From JBBTIS01 sp038059855 (lineage in GTDB: Bacteria > Elusimicrobiota > Elusimicrobia > JACQPE01), in NCBI GenBank assembly GCA_964357255.1, contig CAYHKQ010000093.1, positions 1 to 5,359 of the forward strand: a stretch of 5,359 nt of DNA. The letters run 5' to 3'. Both the position numbers and the translations under genes were made by a program. Positions within the stretch are counted from its first letter, which is position 1, and the number at the start of each line of letters is the position of its first letter. Positions 1-5,359 of the stretch are shown here, piece after piece. The notes beneath the pieces were generated by a model. It saw nothing but the letters and a program-made list of their open reading frames with translations, made no database searches and was not told the origin of the DNA.

Positions 1-534
1 TTTTGCGGTCTGTAAATGCGGATCGCCCTGGGGGGGGGGGGGGGGGGCCGCTCCGCGGCCCACTTCTTCCAGCGGTAACGGCGCTTCGGCCAAGGCGATG
101 GGCAGGGCGCGGGATTGGCGGGCCGCTTCGACGTCTTCCAAACGGGTAGCCCTGGGGGCGGAATGACCCAGGTTAAGATCGGGTTGCGTTGAGGATAGGC
201 CTTTTTTGAGTTCAAGGGGCGCGGACGGCGCCGGCTCGATCATTTTTGCTGTTTTAGGAAACGGGGCAGGCTCCTCGAGATTTTTTGTTTTTTCGATCTT
301 AGGCAAGGCAAGTTTTAAAAAATCCACAATGCTTTTGGGCGGGACCGGAATTTGCATATTCCGCTCCGCAGGTTCGAGGGGCCTGATGGGTTCGGGCTCT
401 AAAAAGTCCACGTCGCCAATAACCGTGATGGTTTTGGCGGCCTGGTGACGCCAATGAAGAAAAGCGACGCCCGCGGCTATGTGAAGCGCCAGGGAAAGGG
501 TCCAGCAAGTTGGAAGGCGTGACGCGTCCGTCAT
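1..534 (-). CDS. tonB: TonB-type energy transducer, N-terminal 178 residues (3' end beyond window)
   Basis: Inner-membrane-anchored periplasmic protein that would pass energy from the ExbB/ExbD motor to an outer-membrane partner. The frame is open from the ATG at 534 to the left edge. The ATG overlaps the stop of the preceding exbD as ATGA, with a weak GGAA 8 nt upstream. Residues 1-8 are a short cytoplasmic tail. Residues 9-28 are one membrane segment containing Ser14-x3-His18, the SxxxH signature by which TonB and TolA anchors contact ExbB/TolQ. From about residue 42 the chain is rich in Pro, Glu and Lys (FLEPEP, IEPAPSAP), like the TonB spacer, and unlike the Ala/Lys/Glu-rich helix of TolA. 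A five-proline run (residues 164-168) is encoded by the C18 tract. The C-terminal domain that binds the TonB box lies outside the window, so TonB is a family-level call. Residues 169-178, past the homopolymer, are in a frame that depends on the exact tract length. Confidence 0.82.
   Translation of the reverse strand, partial: MTDASRLPTCWTLSLALHIAAGVAFLHWRHQAAKTITVIGDVDFLEPEPIRPLEPAERNMQIPVPPKSIVDFLKLALPKIEKTKNLEEPAPFPKTAKMIEPAPSAPLELKKGLSSTQPDLNLGHSAPRATRLEDVEAARQSRALPIALAEAPLPLEEVGRGAAPPPPPQGDPHLQTAK
30..47. repeat. G18 homopolymer (C18 on coding strand) inside the tonB-like gene
   Basis: Eighteen consecutive G on the plus strand, far longer than any other homopolymer in the window; the next longest G/C run I noticed is 7. 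On the coding strand it gives the end of an Ala codon, five CCC Pro codons and the first base of a Gln codon. As written the frame stays open, but all three frames are free of stops in the remaining 29 nt, so the window cannot show which length is correct. It is either a slippage-prone tract of phase-variation type or a length or assembly error near a contig end. Confidence 0.95.
45..61. repeat. Perfect 7-bp inverted repeat abutting the G tract
   Basis: Seven bases, GGGCCGC, pair with GCGGCCC across a 3-nt TCC loop. The left arm includes the last three G of the homopolymer. It lies inside the tonB-like coding sequence (Gly-Arg-Gly-Ala-Ala region). On the transcribed strand it is followed by C, not U, so it does not look like an intrinsic terminator. 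It could stall a polymerase and add to slippage in the tract. Confidence 0.7.
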
Positions 535-935
535 GGGCGTTGTTCCGTGGCGATGGTGATGGCTCTAGCGCCGGCTTCCTTGGCGATTTTCATGGCCAAG
601 AGAAGGTCTCCGTGGCGGGCTTCGCGGTCAGCGCGAATGATGACCAATCCATCCGTGGTTTTTTTGATTTTAGAGGGCAAGACCGAGGGCAAATTTTCGA
701 GCGCCCATTCTTTTTCATTAATGGCCCATCGCTTGTCCTTAGTGACGGTAATCGTGACGTTGGATTTTTCCTCCCCCTCCTTGGTTTTGGCTTTGGCAAG
801 GGCAACGGAGAGGGTCGGCTGATTTAGAAGCGGGGCCGTCACCATAAAAATAATGACCAGCACGAGGCAGACGTCCACCAGGGGCGTGACATTGATGCCC
901 ACGACGGGGCTGTCGTCGTTATTTGACGTTTGCAT
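531..935 (-). CDS. exbD: ExbD/TolR-family motor subunit, second paralogue
   Basis: A 134-residue single-pass inner-membrane protein, a normal ExbD length. It supplies the proton-carrying Asp and a periplasmic domain to the ExbB/ExbD motor. Residues 1-13 are a short polar cytoplasmic tail. Residues 14-31 hold INVTPLVDVCLVLVIIFM, the ExbD signature, with Asp21 matching the essential Asp25 of E. coli ExbD. The periplasmic domain, about 50-134, has the family pattern of strand (VTITVT), a short return strand, then a VIIRADREA strand and a C-terminal AGARAITIAT strand. The start at 935 overlaps the end of the first exbD by 17 nt and has no clear ribosome-binding site, so translation is probably coupled. 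The shared start pattern (MQ, then an Asp pair near residues 5-8) in both paralogues supports this ATG. ExbD and TolR cannot be told apart from sequence alone; the TonB-like neighbour favours ExbD. Confidence 0.93.
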   Translation of the reverse strand: MQTSNNDDSPVVGINVTPLVDVCLVLVIIFMVTAPLLNQPTLSVALAKAKTKEGEEKSNVTITVTKDKRWAINEKEWALENLPSVLPSKIKKTTDGLVIIRADREARHGDLLLAMKIAKEAGARAITIATEQRP

Positions 936-1353
936 GGGTTTGGATTTCTTTATTTTTGTTGATCATGACGATTTTTCCGGCGCCGTTTTGTTTGGAAATA
1001 TCCAAAAATTCGACCACCGTTCCGACGGATAAGTCCGGATCGGCTCTCACGCACAGGAGGCGGTCCTTGCTTTTGGCAAGGGCTTTTTGAAGCGCCTGGG
1101 GCAATTGCTCCCGGCTGAGCGCTTGCCCATTGAGCGAGATATTCGCGTCGGCGTCAATGTCAAGACTGACGCTTTGGGCCAAGGACGATTTGCCTTTGGC
1201 CGCGCCTGCCTTGGATTCCAGGGCCTTAATCCCGGCCTGAAGAACAAGCGGCGAGATGGCCATAAAAATGATCACCAGCACCAGCGACACGTCCACGAGC
1301 GGTGTGACGTTAATGTCCGTGATCGCGTCGCCGTCGTCGTCGGTATTTTGCAT
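919..1353 (-). CDS. exbD: ExbD/TolR-family motor subunit, first paralogue
   Basis: A 144-residue single-pass inner-membrane protein of the proton-driven Exb/Tol motor. The acidic cytoplasmic tail (residues 1-13, including DDDGD) is followed by INVTPLVDVSLVLVIIFM at 14-31, with the presumed proton-binding Asp21. The membrane segment continues to about residue 39. The periplasmic part has a linker rich in Ala, Lys and Gly (about 40-58), a SVSLDIDADANISLNGQ strand pair, and a LCVRADPDLSVGTVVEFLD strand-helix typical of ExbD/TolR. The membrane segment is nearly identical to the second paralogue, whereas the periplasmic domains are clearly different. The start follows the exbB stop by 21 nt, with GGGGGA at 1364-1369, 10 nt before the ATG, as a plausible but distant ribosome-binding site. 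Confidence 0.93.
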   Translation of the reverse strand: MQNTDDDGDAITDINVTPLVDVSLVLVIIFMAISPLVLQAGIKALESKAGAAKGKSSLAQSVSLDIDADANISLNGQALSREQLPQALQKALAKSKDRLLCVRADPDLSVGTVVEFLDISKQNGAGKIVMINKNKEIQTHANVK

Positions 1354-1374
1354 TTATTGCAATTCCCCCGATCC

Positions 1375-1986
1375 TTACTCCAGGTACACCGAAATTCTTT
1401 TTTGCGTGGCTTCCATGGCTATGGAGAGATTTTTGACTTGCCTAAGAAAGTAGTTGTAACACATGACCGAGGGTATGGCCACGGCCAGGCCGCCGGCCGT
1501 GGCCACCAATGCTTCGGAAATGCCGGCCGCCACGACGGAGGGGCCGCCGGAGCCCGAGAGGGCAAGGTCATGAAAAGCCTTGATAATTCCGACAACGGTT
1601 CCGAAAAGCCCGATAAAGGGCGCCGTATTGCCCAGGGTTCCCAGGATGCCGAGGTAATTTTCTATTTTCAATCGCTCTTCGATGCGGACGGCGCTGACGA
1701 GATCTTCTATTTGATTTTTGGGACGCGCGCGATTTAAGATGGCGGCCCTGGCTATCGCGCTTACGGGGCCGGGGGTTTTGTCGCAAACCTTGACGGCTTC
1801 ATCGAAATTCTTTATTTCCAGAAGCCCGCGCAGTGCCTCGGCAAAGGCGACAATGTCAATTTTAATTTTTCTAAAGTAAAGCCAGCGTTCGATGGCGAAG
1901 GTGACAAAGATGATCGAGGCTATCGCCAAAATCGCCAGCGTGAAGCTGGACTTGAAAATCTCCATAATATTAATATCGAAGTTCAT
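1375..1986 (-). CDS. exbB: ExbB/TolQ-family proton-channel subunit
   Basis: A 203-residue polytopic inner-membrane protein. ExbB assembles as a pentamer around an ExbD dimer and couples proton flow to movement. Membrane segment 1 is about residues 13-37 and ends in the family ERWLYF. A cytoplasmic stretch (about 38-112) includes charged helices. Segment 2 carries GNTAPFIGLFGT (119-130), and segment 3 carries GISEALVATAGGLAVAIP (155-172). Both closely match the E. coli ExbB signatures, including the conserved pore threonines, here Thr130 and Thr163. The match is much closer to ExbB than to flagellar MotA. The protein is slightly shorter than E. coli ExbB and lacks its long N-terminal extension, as many TolQ/ExbB homologues do. 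The start has a perfect AGGAGG six bases upstream. The nearer upstream ATG at 1991 reads into a stop after two codons and can be excluded. The gene sits 21 nt after the TPR gene and 21 nt before the first exbD. Confidence 0.96.
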   Translation of the reverse strand: MNFDINIMEIFKSSFTLAILAIASIIFVTFAIERWLYFRKIKIDIVAFAEALRGLLEIKNFDEAVKVCDKTPGPVSAIARAAILNRARPKNQIEDLVSAVRIEERLKIENYLGILGTLGNTAPFIGLFGTVVGIIKAFHDLALSGSGGPSVVAAGISEALVATAGGLAVAIPSVMCYNYFLRQVKNLSIAMEATQKRISVYLE

Positions 1987-1992
1987 GACATG

Positions 1993-1998
1993 CCTCCT
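1993..1998 (-). promoter_or_regulatory. Strong ribosome-binding site of exbB
   Basis: AGGAGG on the coding strand, six bases before the exbB ATG at 1986. It is the only full-consensus Shine-Dalgarno sequence in the operon. The other genes have weak or no such motif and seem to rely on coupling or, for the TPR gene, on another mode of initiation. This suggests ExbB is made in excess over its partners, as expected for a pentameric channel. Confidence 0.85.
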
Positions 1999-2007
1999 GT
2001 ATTTGCG

Positions 2008-5000
2008 TCACTTATGCGCGGATTTTAAGTATTCGATTCTCGCCGTAGCCGCCTTGACCCAATCGGACTTGGCGGCGTCCCTAATAATTTCTTCGTAAAC
2101 CTTGACTGCGGCCTGCCATTGGTCGCTTTTTTCATAAAGGTCGCCGAGCTTGATCGCCGCATTGGTGCGCCAGGAATTTTTCGCCGGCAGGCCACTAAGA
2201 AGCTTTTCGTATTCTTTGACGGCCGCGGGATCGTTGCCGTCTAAAAGATTCAGGGAAGCCATTTGAAAAGTAATCTCAGCGAATCGTTGGTCGTTGGCCG
2301 GGACGTCATTTCTGAGCGCCTCGAGTTGGGCCAAAGCGTCGCGATATTTTTTTTCCTCCTGAAATAGATCGGCCAATTCCTGACGCGCGTTTGTTTCTTT
2401 GGCTTTGGCCGGGTAGCGGTTAATGTAAGAGGCGAATAAATTTTCCGCCGTAGCGCCTTGTTTAGCCTTTTTATAGCAAAGAGCCGCGTTGAAATGGGAA
2501 CTGACGGCATAGTCGGATTTCGGAAAATCGCGCATCAGGCGCTCGAAAACGACGCCGCACTCCAGGAAACGCTCGAGCTTAAAATACGAGTTGCCGATGC
2601 GGAATAAGGCGAACGCGGCGCGAGGATCATCCGGAAAATTTTTTATTAGGCGTTCAAAAACACCGGCCGCTTCCTTAAGTTTTGAAATTTGATAGTAGGA
2701 TTCCGCCAAGTAGTATTCCTTGTCAGGGAGGCGGCTCTCGCTAAGGTAAGCGCCGGCCATGTTTTCTAAATCGCCGGCGGCGTTGGCATAATCGCCGCCG
2801 TCAAAGTAGCTCTGAGCGATACGGAATTTAATCTCGGCCCCAAGCGGACTTTTTTCGCCGAGAATGGCCGCGACGCTATGAAGGCGGTCGTAAGCCGGAT
2901 GTTTCATTTCCGGTTTGTCCATTAACGCGGTCAAAAACTCCAAGGCCTCCCGGGCCTCCTTGGAATCAGGATAGTTGACGATCAGGGTTTGAAACGCTTC
3001 TAGGGACTCGCCGTAGCGTTGAGAGTTGTAATAGCTTTGGGCAATTCTTATTCGCGCGCCGGCCGCGTCGTTTCCCTTCGGCGCTTGATTTACGATTTCT
3101 TGGTAGAGCGCAATCGCGTTATCGTACTTGGCCGCGCGGAAATAAGTGTCCGCCGCTTTTAATCCGGCGTTCCCGGCCGCCTTTGAGTTGGAAAAATTCC
3201 GGCGGAGTTTTTGCCAGGTGTCAATGGATTGGCCATGATAACCAAGCTGGGCGTAACAAAGCCCCGCGCGGTAGAGAGCCTCTGCGGCCATGGGATGCGT
3301 GCTGTAATCCTGGGAGAAACGCTCGAACTGTTCAAGGGCCTGATTATATTTTTTCATGTTAAAAAGAGCGTTGCCGATTTCGTAGTCATTGGCGCTGAGC
3401 AGTTCAGCCGCAATCGTCGGGTTGCCGCGCAGATGGGCTAAGCGTTCGCGCTCTTTTAAGGCCTCGGCAAAGCGCCCCATCTTGAACAAGGACCAGGCGA
3501 TTCCGTCTTGAGCGTAAATAGCTGCGTCCGAAGCCGGGTAGAGGCGCAGAACGGATTGGTAGGTCTCTTTAGCTTCGCCGTAGTGGCCGCTTTGAAAATA
3601 ACCTTCCGCGATATATAAATATGTCCACGCGCGCCAAAGATTCGCCGTGGGCGCGAAATTATTAATAACCAAATGATAGCCTGAGATAAGGGCGCCGTAA
3701 TTATGGCTTTGATAATTAGCGCGTTGAGTCAGGGCCGCCGCCGCCTCGCCGATTTCCTTAGGGAAGGAAATATCCACGCTACGCTGATAGGCGCGCGCCG
3801 CTTCGTCGAATTTTCCCTGTCGGTTAAGGATGTTTCCCAAAAGCAAATGAGCGTAAGGAAGAATGGGGGAGGCGGGATAGAGAGCTAGGAGCTGGCGCAG
3901 GTTTGTTTGGGACGCGGCATAGTCCTCGTCTTGGGCGAGGCACCAGGAAAGTTTGTACATGGCGTTAGCGGCAAAAGGGTGGCGCACGAAGGCGTTGGCC
4001 ATTTTCCCATAGACAAAACTCGCTTCACGGTAGCGCTTTTCTTTAAGATAGCTTTCGCCGATTAAATAAAGCGCCCAAGGGGCGAAATCATTGGCATTGG
4101 AGAGGTTTAGGGCGGGATCGGAGGATTGATCGGGATGAAGAATCATCCCCCCCGGGTTATCCTTGGCGGACGTTCCCCCTAGGACCGTTTGGAGGGATTC
4201 GCGGGCGGCGATAAAATTATCTTGGGCAAATTGTGAATAGCCAATTTTGTAATGGGCGGCCCATCGCAAGGCGCTGGTAGGATACGTTTGCACGAAATGG
4301 CTGAACGATTTGATGGCCGCGGGGTAATCCTGGGCGGCAAAATTGGATTCGGCCGTTAAAAATTCAGCCTCCGTCGCGAAAGAGGCGCCGGGAAATTGCC
4401 GAATCAACTCATGAAATTTTTGCGCGCCGAAAATTCCGCGGCCAAGGGCCAGGTAGCTTTTTCCAAGATAATAAAGACCGGCCGCCGTCGTAGAGCTCAT
4501 TTTTTGTAAATAGCTTACGGCGGGCTCGTAATCTTTGCGATAAAACGACATAACTCCGTGGAGATACCGGACGTCATCCATTTCGTCGTAGGCGGGATTG
4601 TATCTTGAGAGTTCTTCAAGAACGCGCCCGGCTTCTTCCCATCGGCCCTGGGCGGCCAGGGTTTGCGATTGGGCTTTCAAGGCCTCGCCTTTTAAATAGC
4701 TTGCGTCGCGATGATCTAAAAATTTATCCCAGGCTTTTGAAGATTCAATCCAAGCGCCCATGCCGTAGAAAATTTCATTAATCCTGAATTGAGCGCCATC
4801 GGCCAAATAGGTGTCGGGATTGATTTGAAGGACCCGGCTGTAGAGCAATGCCAGGCGGTTGTCAAGGTAAACGGTTCTGTCCTCTCCCGGAGCCGCAGAG
4901 CCAAGCAGGCGCGCTGACTCCAGGGCGCATTCGGCGATCATCATTTCGACGGCTTGGACTCTGGCGTCCTTCGGGTTGTCTTTGAGGTAGCGCTCGTAAT

Positions 5001-5166
5001 AGGTCCGCGCCCCGGAAAATTCGCCGCGCTCGAAGAGTTCGTTGGCCGTTTTAAGAAGATCGGTTTTTTGACTCTGGGCCGGCTCCTCGGCGGCCAGGCC
5101 CGAGCCTGAGATCGCCAGCGTGAAAATAAACAGCAATCCCTTAAGAATGATTGATGTTCCCCCCAT
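2008..5166 (-). CDS. Large exported TPR solenoid protein, first gene of the Exb/Ton operon
   Basis: A 1052-residue protein with a classical signal peptide: Lys9, a hydrophobic core LLFIFTLAI (11-19), then SGSGLAA with likely cleavage after Ala25 or Ala26. There is no lipobox cysteine, so a soluble periplasmic protein is expected. Nearly all the rest is tandem helical repeats of about 34-37 residues. I count roughly 22, at about 36-69, 117-260 (four, less regular), 264-334, 362-471, 512-698, 701-736, 776-885, 886-957 and 963-1036. Typical marks are Tyr/Phe-Pro-x-Ser/Asp turns between repeats (FPGAS, YPTSA, YPASD, YPDSK, FPDDP, FPKSD), as in the YbgF/CpoB and BamD type of TPR. A non-repeat insert lies at about 329-361. 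There is no enzymatic motif. As first gene of an ExbB-ExbD-ExbD-TonB operon it is probably a scaffold or docking protein for that motor (inference). Its specific partner is unknown and I do not recognise a named gene. Confidence 0.93.
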   Translation of the reverse strand: MGGTSIILKGLLFIFTLAISGSGLAAEEPAQSQKTDLLKTANELFERGEFSGARTYYERYLKDNPKDARVQAVEMMIAECALESARLLGSAAPGEDRTVYLDNRLALLYSRVLQINPDTYLADGAQFRINEIFYGMGAWIESSKAWDKFLDHRDASYLKGEALKAQSQTLAAQGRWEEAGRVLEELSRYNPAYDEMDDVRYLHGVMSFYRKDYEPAVSYLQKMSSTTAAGLYYLGKSYLALGRGIFGAQKFHELIRQFPGASFATEAEFLTAESNFAAQDYPAAIKSFSHFVQTYPTSALRWAAHYKIGYSQFAQDNFIAARESLQTVLGGTSAKDNPGGMILHPDQSSDPALNLSNANDFAPWALYLIGESYLKEKRYREASFVYGKMANAFVRHPFAANAMYKLSWCLAQDEDYAASQTNLRQLLALYPASPILPYAHLLLGNILNRQGKFDEAARAYQRSVDISFPKEIGEAAAALTQRANYQSHNYGALISGYHLVINNFAPTANLWRAWTYLYIAEGYFQSGHYGEAKETYQSVLRLYPASDAAIYAQDGIAWSLFKMGRFAEALKERERLAHLRGNPTIAAELLSANDYEIGNALFNMKKYNQALEQFERFSQDYSTHPMAAEALYRAGLCYAQLGYHGQSIDTWQKLRRNFSNSKAAGNAGLKAADTYFRAAKYDNAIALYQEIVNQAPKGNDAAGARIRIAQSYYNSQRYGESLEAFQTLIVNYPDSKEAREALEFLTALMDKPEMKHPAYDRLHSVAAILGEKSPLGAEIKFRIAQSYFDGGDYANAAGDLENMAGAYLSESRLPDKEYYLAESYYQISKLKEAAGVFERLIKNFPDDPRAAFALFRIGNSYFKLERFLECGVVFERLMRDFPKSDYAVSSHFNAALCYKKAKQGATAENLFASYINRYPAKAKETNARQELADLFQEEKKYRDALAQLEALRNDVPANDQRFAEITFQMASLNLLDGNDPAAVKEYEKLLSGLPAKNSWRTNAAIKLGDLYEKSDQWQAAVKVYEEIIRDAAKSDWVKAATARIEYLKSAHK

Positions 5167-5359
5167 ACTTTATTTTACAGAACTTGCGCCGGGAAGAAGA
5201 GCGCGATTTAAGAGCGGGGGTCTGAAATTACGAAGTTGGGTCGGCGCTTCTGGAAATTGGGAATAGTGGGACAGTGCGCATAATCCGGGATTCCGCAGTT
5301 GGTTCGTCACCCCCGCGAAGGCCTCATCGTTACCCATATCTTTTCAGTTAACATGGGAA
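5167..5359. other. Intergenic region upstream of the operon, no gene seen
   Basis: 193 nt with stop codons in most frames and no convincing coding sequence on either strand. It should contain the operon promoter. It includes a short perfect palindrome, AATCC-G-GGATT, at 5282-5292, and GTCACCCCCGCGAAGGC at 5306-5322, which looks like one arm of a common type of dispersed bacterial palindrome whose other arm is missing here. An ATG at 5353 on the plus strand is too close to the edge to judge. Confidence 0.6.
5172..5177 (-). promoter_or_regulatory. Possible -10 element (TAAAAT) directly before the TPR start
   Basis: TAAAAT on the coding strand lies only 5 nt before the TPR ATG. No good -35 hexamer is found 16-18 nt further upstream; the sequence there is C/T-rich. 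There is also no Shine-Dalgarno motif between it and the ATG. If used, transcription would begin at or next to the start codon and give a leaderless mRNA. It may equally be a chance A/T match. Confidence 0.25.

Noticed and set aside
45..61. Hairpin as an intrinsic terminator
   Set aside because: On the transcribed strand it is followed by C residues and not a U run, and it lies inside an open coding frame.
206..448. 80-codon plus-strand open frame
   Set aside because: It is antisense to the TonB-like gene, Gly/Ser-rich, with no family resemblance.
299..508. 69-codon minus-strand frame within the TonB-like gene
   Set aside because: It is in another frame from the TonB-like gene, which has the ATGA coupling, a membrane anchor and a continuous open frame. 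This one is a shadow.
510..827. 105-codon plus-strand open frame
   Set aside because: It is antisense to the second exbD, with a low-complexity Gly/Phe-rich translation and no supported start context.
1087..1737. 216-codon open frame on the plus strand
   Set aside because: It lies antisense across exbB and the first exbD, both of which have clear family signatures. Its translation is rich in Gly, Arg and His with no recognisable domain, as expected of a shadow of GC-biased codons.
1375..1986. Flagellar stator MotA/PomA instead of ExbB
   Set aside because: Three membrane segments, the GNTAPFIGLFGT and EALVATAGGLAVAIP signatures and ExbD/TonB neighbours fit ExbB/TolQ. MotA has four membrane segments and a MotB partner.
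5085..5166. TPR protein as a lipoprotein
   Set aside because: The signal peptide ends in GLAA-EE with no cysteine at the cleavage region, so lipid attachment is not supported.
2008..5166. DNA-level tandem repeats or a CRISPR-like array in the long gene
   Set aside because: The periodicity is at the protein level (34-37 residues) with diverged DNA. There are no near-identical repeats and spacers.
5307..5354. Minus-strand 16-codon frame upstream of the TPR gene
   Set aside because: It is very short with no ribosome-binding site or recognisable product. It could be the tail of a gene entering from outside, but nothing supports that.

Overview
The window carries one tightly packed operon, all on the minus strand and read from right to left. 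In order of transcription it holds a 1052-residue exported tetratricopeptide-repeat (TPR) protein, an ExbB/TolQ-type proton-channel subunit, two different ExbD/TolR-type subunits, and the first 178 codons of a TonB-type energy transducer that runs off the left edge. Gaps are 21 nt (TPR to exbB), 21 nt (exbB to the first exbD), a 17-nt overlap (between the exbD genes) and a 4-nt ATGA overlap (second exbD to tonB). That spacing implies co-transcription and translational coupling.

The organism must be a diderm (Gram-negative-type) bacterium, because Exb/Ton machines use the inner-membrane proton gradient to do work at an outer membrane. Base composition is mixed, moderately GC-rich with runs of A/T. 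Nothing in the window fixes the phylum. TPR genes beside ExbB-ExbD-ExbD-TonB sets are known from several diderm lineages, so I leave taxonomy open.

Layout: 5167-5359 is intergenic, with a weak promoter candidate just before the TPR start and a stretch that may be a dispersed repeat. 2008-5166 is the TPR gene. 1375-1986 is exbB. 919-1353 and 531-935 are the exbD paralogues. 1-534 is the tonB-like gene, which has a run of 18 G (C on the coding strand) next to a short perfect hairpin at 30-61. No tRNA, rRNA, CRISPR array, insertion sequence or convincing terminator is visible.

Likely joint function (inference): ExbB plus an ExbD1/ExbD2 pair form a proton-driven inner-membrane motor, the TonB-like protein carries force across the periplasm, and the long TPR solenoid acts as a periplasmic scaffold or docking platform for this particular motor. 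The substrate or outer-membrane partner is not in the window. Dedicated TPR-linked Exb/Tol-type motors are known, for example the Myxococcus gliding motor AglRQS with its Glt proteins and the CpoB TPR protein next to Tol-Pal, but the specific job here cannot be read from the sequence.
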